DNA of 64,000 nucleotides from an uncultured Lachnospiraceae bacterium (lineage in GTDB: Bacteria; Bacillota; Clostridia; Lachnospirales; Lachnospiraceae), in NCBI GenBank assembly GCA_910586555.1, contig CAJUJY010000009.1, positions 1 to 64,000 of the forward strand, read 5' to 3'. The notes under the pieces are model-generated. The model did no database searches. It was not told the origin of the DNA and saw only the letters and a program-made list of their open reading frames with translations. The stretch's first letter is position 1. Every line of letters begins with the position of its first letter. The position numbers and the translations under genes are program-made. This document shows, piece by piece, positions 1 to 7,181 of this stretch.

Positions 1-259
1 TTGCTTACTTGAATCTTCCAAGATTTGTGAGATTTTTGAAAATTGATTTCCGTGCAGAAAGTATATTCTATAAAACTTTTATTATATTTATAGTAAAAAA
101 AACGCAGAGTGGCCTACTCTGCGAAAGCCGGCTATATTACATTGTATAATACTTTTTCTAATTTTATACATAATTTATTTATGGCGGAAGGCGGCATACA
201 CTTTTTATTTTATTATCTTTGAAAAAATATATAGATAAAAATAAGGAGGATACACATAG
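1..259. other. Non-coding region upstream of the sulfotransferase gene
   Basis: I see no coding sequence here. A hairpin (arms CGCAGAGT 103-110 and ACTCTGCG 116-123) is preceded by eight A residues (95-102), so it reads as an intrinsic terminator on the minus strand although no minus-strand gene feeds it. A TATAAT hexamer at 145-150 could be the -10 box of the downstream gene; its -35 is unclear. A GGAGG ribosome binding site lies just before the ATG at 260. Confidence 0.5.
95..123 (-). terminator. Orphan minus-strand intrinsic terminator
   Basis: An 8-bp GC-containing stem (CGCAGAGT/ACTCTGCG, 5-nt loop) is followed on the minus strand by eight U residues. No minus-strand gene lies between it and the plus-strand gene at 260, so it may end a small antisense RNA or be left over from a lost gene. 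Confidence 0.5.
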
Positions 260-2323
260 ATGACTGGCAGGAAACATATATCAACTAAATTTAAAAAGCT
301 ATTATACAATGCAAATATACAAAATGAAAAATGGCTTAAAAAGGAAGCGTTAAAAATAAATGATCCATACACTGGTAAAAGAAATTATTTGTCAAATATT
401 AAAAAACAGATAAAAATTCCAGCTAATATTATATGCAGAAGAAAAGATATTGTTATAGAAAATATACTAGATAAAGGATATTATAACTTCCACAATGCCC
501 TGTTTATAATTAACTCTTTTGGATATTCACCATTAACAGGACTTCTAATATTTAACACAAATAAACCCTGTAAAGTAAAATATACTATTAAAGGTCAAAA
601 TCATTCCAGTGATTATACTAACTGTGATGAAACATTCACTTTACGACACCAGGTACCTGTACTTGGACTATATGAAAGCTGTGTAAATACTATAATTTTT
701 TATCTGCTTGATAAAGATAATAAAGAGTTTGAAAGTAATACAATAAAGATAAAGTGTTCACGGATAAGTACGGTTTTACATAACCATTATCCATATGTCT
801 TTAAACTACCTTGTACTTCCAAAATATTTCCACAGATAAACACTATTTTATGCAAAGGCCTTGTAATCAATAAATCTTTTAACTGTTCTGCTCATTTTAT
901 TATGGCAACTGGAGGTTATGGCAATGTAAATTATGCTTTTGATAATAATGCAAATATACGCTGGTATCTTACAATGCCTGTACACCCATATGGTATACAT
1001 ATGCTTTCTAATGGCCATATGCTTGTACCTGATAAAAGAATAAGAAGACCAAACTATGGCAATGCACATTCTGTTACGGCATATGAAATTGACTACTTAG
1101 GACGTATATATAAGACTATTTACCATAAATCAGGTTTCCACCACTGGGCAGTTTCAAGGAAAGATAACGGTAATATATTGATGGCAACAAGTTCAATAAA
1201 TGACACTTATATGGAAAATAATATTGATGAAATTGATAAAAATACAGGTGAAGTTTTAAGGCCAATAAGTGCCAACCAGCTTTTTGACAGTACTTATATA
1301 ACAAGGTATGACTGGGCGCATGTAAACTCATTTGAATATATCCACGAAGAAGATGCTATAATTGTTTCTTACCGTAATATACATACAATAGCTAAAATAA
1401 GCTTTGATAAAAATGAAATAATATGGCTGCTTGCCAATCCTGTTTTCTATAAAAAAACAAAACAGGCAGACAAAGTATTAAAACCCGGTAAAAACATAAA
1501 ATGGTTTTTCCAGCAGCATGGTATTAAAATTCTTGAACGGATTAATGAAAATGGTAACAAAAAGATTAAAATTGCCTTATTTGACAACCATACAGCAAAC
1601 CGCAGACCAGTCAAATATTTTGATAATATACAAAAATCTAATTTAATGGTATTTACCATTGATGAAACTAATATGGAGGTACAAATTGATAAAGTTATTC
1701 CTGTACCACCTTCCATTACACGTTCCAATATAGAATTTGACCAGAAAAATAACTGTATTTATGCAATGTGTGCTAACATGAAAGATGAAGAAGTAAAAGA
1801 CCATGCTAAAATCCTTGGATATAATTATAGTACTAATGAATGTATAACAGATATTTCTCTTAATAATGATTTTTTTATTGCAAAACTTCTAAACTTTAAT
1901 CTTTCAAATATAAAAAACACTTTTAAAAAAGATAATATACCACTATATATTGGAAAATTATATAGTCCTGTTGCTGCAAAAGAACTTCCTGCCAGTTTCA
2001 ATAAAGATAACCTGCTGCCTGCTGGTTTAAAACGGAAACTGGTATTTTCACTTAATGGAAATATACTACAGGTATTATGCAAAGACCATTCTGTACAAAA
2101 AATATTTTTATATAATGATAATATTGTTTTTATGCAATATTTTGATGATACAAAACAGCTTACTAAAGTTTTTAAAGAACAGCATTATATTATTTCAATG
2201 CCATTAGAAAATATTAGCATTGGGAAATACCAGATTGGAATAGAATATCTTAAACCAGATAATAATGAAACTAAAAACAGCCCTATATTATTTAATACTG
2301 GTTACTGGATAGAAATACACTAA
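260..2323 (+). CDS. Arylsulfate sulfotransferase (AssT family)
   Basis: This 687-aa protein resembles the PAPS-independent arylsulfate sulfotransferases, which move sulfate from one phenolic ester to another phenol through a sulfo-histidine. The expected conserved residues are visible: HHW at 294-296, DWAH at 351-354, SYRN at 370-373, QQHG at 418-421 and DNH at 442-444. They lie in WD/beta-propeller-like repeats after a beta-rich N-terminal domain (about 60-170). The ATG at 260 is preceded by GGAGG. There is no signal peptide or membrane segment, whereas enterobacterial AssT is periplasmic, so this enzyme is predicted to be cytosolic. Gut Eubacterium strains are known to carry such enzymes. 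The family call is firm; the natural donor and acceptor are unknown. No dsb-type partner genes are nearby. Confidence 0.85.
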   Translation: MTGRKHISTKFKKLLYNANIQNEKWLKKEALKINDPYTGKRNYLSNIKKQIKIPANIICRRKDIVIENILDKGYYNFHNALFIINSFGYSPLTGLLIFNTNKPCKVKYTIKGQNHSSDYTNCDETFTLRHQVPVLGLYESCVNTIIFYLLDKDNKEFESNTIKIKCSRISTVLHNHYPYVFKLPCTSKIFPQINTILCKGLVINKSFNCSAHFIMATGGYGNVNYAFDNNANIRWYLTMPVHPYGIHMLSNGHMLVPDKRIRRPNYGNAHSVTAYEIDYLGRIYKTIYHKSGFHHWAVSRKDNGNILMATSSINDTYMENNIDEIDKNTGEVLRPISANQLFDSTYITRYDWAHVNSFEYIHEEDAIIVSYRNIHTIAKISFDKNEIIWLLANPVFYKKTKQADKVLKPGKNIKWFFQQHGIKILERINENGNKKIKIALFDNHTANRRPVKYFDNIQKSNLMVFTIDETNMEVQIDKVIPVPPSITRSNIEFDQKNNCIYAMCANMKDEEVKDHAKILGYNYSTNECITDISLNNDFFIAKLLNFNLSNIKNTFKKDNIPLYIGKLYSPVAAKELPASFNKDNLLPAGLKRKLVFSLNGNILQVLCKDHSVQKIFLYNDNIVFMQYFDDTKQLTKVFKEQHYIISMPLENISIGKYQIGIEYLKPDNNETKNSPILFNTGYWIEIH

Positions 2324-2355
2324 TATAATTAACTAGAAAGGCAGATTATATAAAT

Positions 2356-2930
2356 ATGAAATATATAAACAAAAACAGCCAGGGTACAAAACAACAAAAA
2401 TATTTATAACCGTTACACTTCTTGTTTTTTCATGGTATTTTTTTATAGGGACATCTTTTATATGGAAAAAAGATGGCTGGACACAACACTATAAAGCACT
2501 TGTTTATTATTCTCAGTATTTATGCCAATTAATTTATAATATGTTCTATAGACACCAGTTTGTTATTCCACAATGGGATTTTAGTTTAGGTGAAGGTTCT
2601 GATATACTGGCCGCAATGTGGTCTTATCTGTTACATCTTAAACAAAAAGAAATAAAAGCACTTATTATCTGTAATACATTTTATTTTGTTATTTGCATGA
2701 CAGTATGCCTGATATCAGGCAATCCTAAAAAAAATATATTTATTTCAGTTTTTCTGGCATATATATTTATTATTATAATGTCACAAACAATATGGCTTAA
2801 AAATAAATTTAAAATGTCTGGCAGGAAAAACAGACAAAAGATTGCTGTATTAATTATAATATTTAGTATTTTCTGCAACAATTATTTTTCATATGTTATT
2901 TGGAGTGTGGGTATGGCTACAAGAAACTAA
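2356..2930 (+). pseudogene. YfhO-like membrane protein remnant, frameshifted and truncated
   Basis: An ATG at 2356 opens a frame that stops after 17 codons. The adjacent frame continues to 2930 and encodes a membrane segment followed by about 50 residues like the N-terminus of the YfhO family (GTSFIWKKDGWTQHY, then IPQWDFSLGEGSDIL). After about 2610 the similarity ends and an unrelated hydrophobic tail with two or three membrane segments follows. YfhO proteins usually exceed 800 residues, so this is a short remnant with a frameshift near 2380-2400 and probably an internal deletion joining it to other sequence. A function is unlikely. A newly formed small membrane protein using the ATG at 2541 is the alternative. 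Confidence 0.6.
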
Positions 2931-3020
2931 AAGAAAAAAACTGGTAATTACAAACACAACAGCCACATGCCACTTTAAAATATTTTACATTGCGGCATAT
3001 GGCTATTTAACCTTATTAAG

Positions 3021-3077
3021 CAAAACGGCAATGAAGTTAGCTTGCCAGTGGGCAATCCGCCTGACTAAATTTTTCAG
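3021..3077 (+). repeat. Degenerate copy of dispersed repeat B
   Basis: The segment shares blocks such as CGGCAATGAAGTT and AGTGGGCAA, plus a GGCGGATT block on the other strand, with the better copies at 5734-5790 and 16630-16686. It is shorter and more diverged, and overlaps the 3' end of the P-type ATPase gene. Confidence 0.45.
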
Positions 3078-5500
3078 GCAATTACATCTGGGATTCTGCC
3101 TGCTTCCCGCCTGTTCTTGTCTTTCTCAAATAAAATCCTGGTTGCATTTATAACACAAAGCATTGCTACCCCTGAATCTGCAAATACTGCAAGCCACATT
3201 GATGCAATTCCTGCGAAACCAAGTACCATTACAATAGCTTTAATTACAAGTGCACCTGTTACATTCTGCATGGCTATTTTTTTTGTCCTTTTGGCAATTT
3301 TTATGCTTTCTGGAACTGAGCTTAAGTTTGAATTCATAAATACAACGTCTGCGGCTTCTATTGCTGCATCTGCACCGCTTCCCATTGCTGCGCCTACATC
3401 AGCCCCTGCAAGTACTGGCGCATCATTAATTCCATCACCTATAAACATTACTGCACCGTGGCTGTCACGTATTTTTACAAGATTATCAAGCTTATCCTGT
3501 GGCATCTGGCGTGCAAATACTTCATCTATGCCAGTGAGAAAAGATACATTTTTTGCATTTTCCTCTGTATCACCTGTAAGCATGGCTGTCCATAAACCAT
3601 ATTTCTTTATTTCTGAAACTGCCTGTTTAGAATCTTCTTTAATGGTATCATTTATAATTATACGCCCTGCATACCTGCTGCCTGCTGCAATAAATACTTC
3701 TGTACCATAAGTTTCATTATTACTGGCTGGTATTTTAATTCCATTTATGCTAAGAAACTGCCTGCTGCCGCATAAAACTCTGTCCCCGTTTTCCAATGTT
3801 ACTTCCATGCCTTTGCCTGGCACTTCTTTTATGCCATTTGTTTCTGGCATATGGATTTTCCTGTTATTAACTTCCTTCATTATACTTGCTGCTATAGGGT
3901 GCGTTGACAGCCTTTCTGCACAGCCAGCGTATCCAAATAGTTCTTCTTCTGTTATGCCGTCCTCTGTTATAATGCCTGCCACACTAAAATTCCCCTTTGT
4001 AACAGTTCCTGTTTTATCCATTACAACTGATTTAATCCCTGCAAGGGTTTCAAGTGAAACCCCGCCTTTAAATAATATGCCCTTTTTAGAGCCAGTGCCA
4101 ATACCTGCAAAAAATGCAAGCGGCACACTAAGCACCAGTGCACATGGGCAGCTTATTACAAGAAATGTAAGTGCTGTATAAACCCAGTAGCCCCAGTTTC
4201 CAGTAATTAAAGAAGGAACTATTGCTGTAACTGCTGCTGACAGTACAACTATTGGAGTATAAATACTTGAAAACTTTGTAATAAACCTGTCAATCTTTGG
4301 CTTTGATGCTGCTGCATTTTCAACGGCTTCAAGAATACGGCTTGCCATAGATTCACTAAGAACTTTTTCAACTTCCAGGTATATTACACCTGAAACATTT
4401 ACACAGCCTGATAATACATGGCTTCCTTCACTTATAGCAACTGGAACTGGCTCACCTGTTACAGCAGATGTATCTGCCCTGCTTTCCCCTTCTATAACTA
4501 CACCATCAAGTGGTATCCTGTCACCTGCACGCACTTCTATTATATCCCCTGCCTTAACATCTGACGGGGCACATATTACAGGCTTTCCATTAACCATAAG
4601 CCTTACTGTTTCAGGCCTTAAATCCACAGCGTCCATTATCTGCCTGCGGCTTCTTCCAACAGCCACATCTTCAAAAAGTTCACCAATCCTGTAAAAAAGC
4701 ATTACTCCTGCGGCCTCAGGGTATTCACCAATAACAAATGCCCCTATTGTAGCAATACCCATAAGGAAATTTTCATCAAAAACCTTGCCTCTGGAAATGT
4801 TTTTAACAGCAGTTAATAATATCTCTCCGCCAAGTATAATATAAGATATAACAAACATGGAAACATATATTAAAGCTGTACTTGCAAATTTCTCTGTTAT
4901 AAGGCCAGCAATAAAAAATACTATGCCTGCCCCTATACATGCAAGCTCCTTTTTTTCATCAAGAAAAGCAGATAAAAGGCTTGTGCCATTGCCATTTTTT
5001 CCAGTATTTGTATCTTCTTTATAATATTTATGCCCTTCTTCCATATATACATGTCCGTTATGCACATTATGCACATGTTTTTTATGCACATCATGTATAT
5101 GCGCTTCATGTGTATGCCCATCATGCACATGTTCTTCATGCTTGTCGTGCACATGTCCACCACCACTACAGCATCCACATGTACACTCCCCATGTATATG
5201 GTTATGTTCATGGCTGTGGTTATGATTATGGCTGTGTCCATTATGCGCATGGTTTATAACATTGTTTTTTGGGCTTCCTGCCCTGCCTAAATCTTCTATT
5301 ACTGTGCCAGGTTCTTCTTTACTAGCCAGTTTCCTTAAAGCTTCCAGTGCCTTATCTAAATCATCCGCCTCCACTAATAACTGTCCTGTTGCAAATGACA
5401 GCACTACATTATTTACTTCTGTAAGGTTATTCATCTTAGCTTCCAGTTTAGCGGCACAATTTGCACAGTCTATACCACTGATTGAATACTTCTTTTTCAT
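3074..5500 (-). CDS. Zinc/cadmium-exporting P1B-type ATPase
   Basis: This 808-aa pump exports divalent soft metals (Zn2+, Cd2+, Pb2+) across the membrane using ATP. It has an N-terminal heavy-metal-associated domain with CANC at 12-15, a very His-rich linker (about 84-157) with a small Cys cluster, the actuator TGE at 348-350, the membrane CPC motif at 451-453, the phosphorylation motif DKTGT at 495-499, an HP motif and the hinge GDGIND. An Asp in the last membrane segment (ADSGVA) points to the Zn/Cd/Pb group rather than copper. The frame stays open to 5638, but that longer start lies inside the operator. The ATG at 5500 has a G-rich ribosome binding site and begins exactly at the metal-binding domain. 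The gene has its own promoter and operator and is probably controlled by the ArsR gene upstream. Confidence 0.93.
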   Translation of the reverse strand: MKKKYSISGIDCANCAAKLEAKMNNLTEVNNVVLSFATGQLLVEADDLDKALEALRKLASKEEPGTVIEDLGRAGSPKNNVINHAHNGHSHNHNHSHEHNHIHGECTCGCCSGGGHVHDKHEEHVHDGHTHEAHIHDVHKKHVHNVHNGHVYMEEGHKYYKEDTNTGKNGNGTSLLSAFLDEKKELACIGAGIVFFIAGLITEKFASTALIYVSMFVISYIILGGEILLTAVKNISRGKVFDENFLMGIATIGAFVIGEYPEAAGVMLFYRIGELFEDVAVGRSRRQIMDAVDLRPETVRLMVNGKPVICAPSDVKAGDIIEVRAGDRIPLDGVVIEGESRADTSAVTGEPVPVAISEGSHVLSGCVNVSGVIYLEVEKVLSESMASRILEAVENAAASKPKIDRFITKFSSIYTPIVVLSAAVTAIVPSLITGNWGYWVYTALTFLVISCPCALVLSVPLAFFAGIGTGSKKGILFKGGVSLETLAGIKSVVMDKTGTVTKGNFSVAGIITEDGITEEELFGYAGCAERLSTHPIAASIMKEVNNRKIHMPETNGIKEVPGKGMEVTLENGDRVLCGSRQFLSINGIKIPASNNETYGTEVFIAAGSRYAGRIIINDTIKEDSKQAVSEIKKYGLWTAMLTGDTEENAKNVSFLTGIDEVFARQMPQDKLDNLVKIRDSHGAVMFIGDGINDAPVLAGADVGAAMGSGADAAIEAADVVFMNSNLSSVPESIKIAKRTKKIAMQNVTGALVIKAIVMVLGFAGIASMWLAVFADSGVAMLCVINATRILFEKDKNRREAGRIPDVIA

Positions 5501-5619
5501 ATATACTACCCCCTGTCTTACTAGATTATCCAGGAACACGCCTGGTATTCTTGTGATAGCATATAAGCCAGTTTTATTTGTAAAATACAGCTTATGCCAT
5601 ACCAGTTCCTGTGTCTGTT

Positions 5620-5641
5620 CATATGAACAATTATTCATATG
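5620..5641. promoter_or_regulatory. ArsR/SmtB-type operator of the ATPase gene
   Basis: CATATGAA and TTCATATG form a perfect 8-6-8 inverted repeat. This matches the TGAA-N6-TTCA core of operators bound by SmtB/CzrA-type zinc sensors. It sits immediately downstream of the -10 box, where a bound repressor would block transcription. Confidence 0.8.
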
Positions 5642-5650
5642 TTTACTTAA

Positions 5651-5679
5651 AATATATCATAGTATATACAAAAAAGCAA
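5651..5679 (-). promoter_or_regulatory. Predicted sigma-A promoter of the ATPase gene
   Basis: On the minus strand TTGCTT (5674-5679) and TATATT (5651-5656) are separated by 17 bp. The predicted start point falls beside the 5620-5641 operator and leaves a leader of about 140 nt before the ATG at 5500. Confidence 0.55.
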
Positions 5680-5704
5680 TACCTAATCCAAAAAAAATTA
5701 TAAT

Positions 5705-5729
5705 ACAGGGGCCAGAAACCTGCCCCTGT
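5705..5729 (-). terminator. Hairpin between arsR and the ATPase gene
   Basis: ACAGGGGC and GCCCCTGT form an 8-bp GC-rich stem. On the minus strand a run of eight U residues follows after about eight bases, so it probably ends the arsR transcript before the ATPase promoter. Confidence 0.55.
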
Positions 5730-5733
5730 AAAA

Positions 5734-5790
5734 CTGCGGTAGCGGCTATGAAGTTGTTTTGCAAGTGGGCAAGTTGTGGGTGCCTGCTTG
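5734..5790 (+). repeat. Dispersed repeat B, copy 1 (57 bp)
   Basis: This 57-bp block matches the reverse complement of 16630-16686 at 53 of 57 positions. It starts 4 bp after the hairpin at 5705-5729, just past the 3' end of the arsR gene. Nothing suggests that it is coding. Confidence 0.75.
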
Positions 5791-5800
5791 ACTTTTCTAT

Positions 5801-6148
5801 TTACTCCTCTACATGTTCAATGCCTTGTCTTAGTATTGTAAATACATGTTCATCTGCCAGTGTATATAACACAGTCTTTCCTTCTTTACGGAAGCGTACA
5901 AGCCTGTTCTGTTTAAGTATGCGTAACTGGTGCGATATTGCACTTTGTGTCATATTTAAAATATTTGCTATATCATATACACACATTTCATTTTCAAATA
6001 ATACATAAAGTATTTTTATCCTTGTGGAGTCACCAAAAACTTTAAATAAATCTGCAAGTTCATAAAGCTCACTTTCTTCTGGCATCTTATTTTCTATTTC
6101 CTCTGCTGTTTTCTGGTCAATAGTTATATATTCTGTTTTTTCTTCCAT
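5801..6148 (-). CDS. ArsR/SmtB-family zinc-responsive repressor
   Basis: This 115-aa winged-helix protein should repress metal export until zinc or a similar ion binds. The recognition helix region reads NMTQSAISHQLRILKQ. The C-terminal helix carries D-x-H-x10-H-x2-E, exactly the alpha-5 zinc site of SmtB and CzrA. Only one Cys is present in the alpha-3 region (ENEMCVYD), so a CadC-type cysteine site is unlikely. The ATG at 6148 has an AAAGG ribosome binding site; the longer open frame to 6187 would overlap the gene upstream. It lies 19 bp downstream of the glycosyltransferase gene and upstream of the ATPase gene, whose control region carries a matching operator. Confidence 0.9.
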   Translation of the reverse strand: MEEKTEYITIDQKTAEEIENKMPEESELYELADLFKVFGDSTRIKILYVLFENEMCVYDIANILNMTQSAISHQLRILKQNRLVRFRKEGKTVLYTLADEHVFTILRQGIEHVEE

Positions 6149-6167
6149 AATTAACCTTTCAAAACTT

Positions 6168-7142
6168 TTATAACCGTCCTGCCCCATTTTTTAACTGGCA
6201 TCTTTTAATGCCCTCTTCTGGTATTTCACCAGATGTCCTTATATCCAGTATGCTTTCTGTTTCTGTTAATGCATTCTGGTACCATATTAATGCTTCATTA
6301 TAATTGCCGGTGCCTTCATAATACATTCCCAGTTCACAGCATGTTTCCGCACTTGGTTCTGTGACTGCATCTTTAAGTACATTGCTAAAAAATCCTGCAA
6401 GATTGCCTTTAATACGGTAATACCTTGCAAGTACACATAAGGCCTCTTTTACTTCATCCATGCTTCTGTTATCCTGTTCTATTGTCTGCATAAACGCAGG
6501 TGCGGCTTTACAGAAATCATTGTCACTGCCTGAACGGAATAATTCCATAGCATACATATGGTGCATTTTTTTAGACAGCCTCACTCCAGCCTGGAACAAG
6601 GCAGCCATTGCCTCAAGGTCACGCGGTGCATGGTTACCTTCCGGCCTGTGCTGTATTTCTATATCACTATCAAAAACAACTGGTTCCGTACGAAGTGTTT
6701 CATGTATTGGATCAATCCATGTAAATGTCCTGGTCCTTCTGTAAAGCTTTACCCTGTGTTCCTTTTCAAAATTATATACAGTAGAAAGCTCTTTAGGTGT
6801 ACAATATAGCATTTGTACTATTTCTATTTCAGGCAGGAGTATCTGTTTAAGTCTTTTTAGTTTTTGCCTGTTCTCTTCATCAAGATATTCATCTGCATCA
6901 GCAGTATATATATATTCTTTTGTTGCTTTAGAAGCAACGAAGTTCCTTGCCTTAGCAAAATCGCCTGTCCACTTGAAATCATATATTTTATTTGTATATA
7001 AACTGGCAATTTCTTTTGTACTGTCTGACGAGCCTGTATCAGCTATAATTATCTCATCAGCTATATCTGACAGACTATCAAGACATCTTTTTAAAACCTT
7101 TTCTTCATTTTTAACAATCATACATAAACTTATAGTAATCAT
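6168..7142 (-). CDS. Family 2 glycosyltransferase with C-terminal TPR-like region
   Basis: The first 90 or so residues are a GT-A fold: ISLCMIVKNEE, then ADTGSSDST and the acidic ADADEYL (DxD-type, metal-nucleotide binding). A following WIDPIHE block is typical of the SunS-like/TPR glycosyltransferases. The C-terminal third holds helical repeat units (LGMYYEGTGNYNEALIWYQNAL) like tetratricopeptides. No membrane segment is seen, so the enzyme is cytosolic. Acceptor and sugar cannot be read from sequence. It is 19 bp upstream of arsR on the same strand and is probably co-transcribed with it, although a functional link to metal export is not obvious. Confidence 0.82.
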   Translation of the reverse strand: MITISLCMIVKNEEKVLKRCLDSLSDIADEIIIADTGSSDSTKEIASLYTNKIYDFKWTGDFAKARNFVASKATKEYIYTADADEYLDEENRQKLKRLKQILLPEIEIVQMLYCTPKELSTVYNFEKEHRVKLYRRTRTFTWIDPIHETLRTEPVVFDSDIEIQHRPEGNHAPRDLEAMAALFQAGVRLSKKMHHMYAMELFRSGSDNDFCKAAPAFMQTIEQDNRSMDEVKEALCVLARYYRIKGNLAGFFSNVLKDAVTEPSAETCCELGMYYEGTGNYNEALIWYQNALTETESILDIRTSGEIPEEGIKRCQLKNGAGRL

Positions 7143-7181
7143 TTTGGTACTCCTATGCTTTTATACTTTAAAGCTGGAAAA

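Noticed and set aside
4933..5290. Met/His/Ile-rich frames on both strands
   Set aside because: Artefacts of the repetitive His-codon linker in the metal pump.
5501..5638. 46-residue N-terminal extension of the ATPase
   Set aside because: Its start lies in the operator and the sequence does not match the family, while the ATG at 5500 has a good ribosome binding site.
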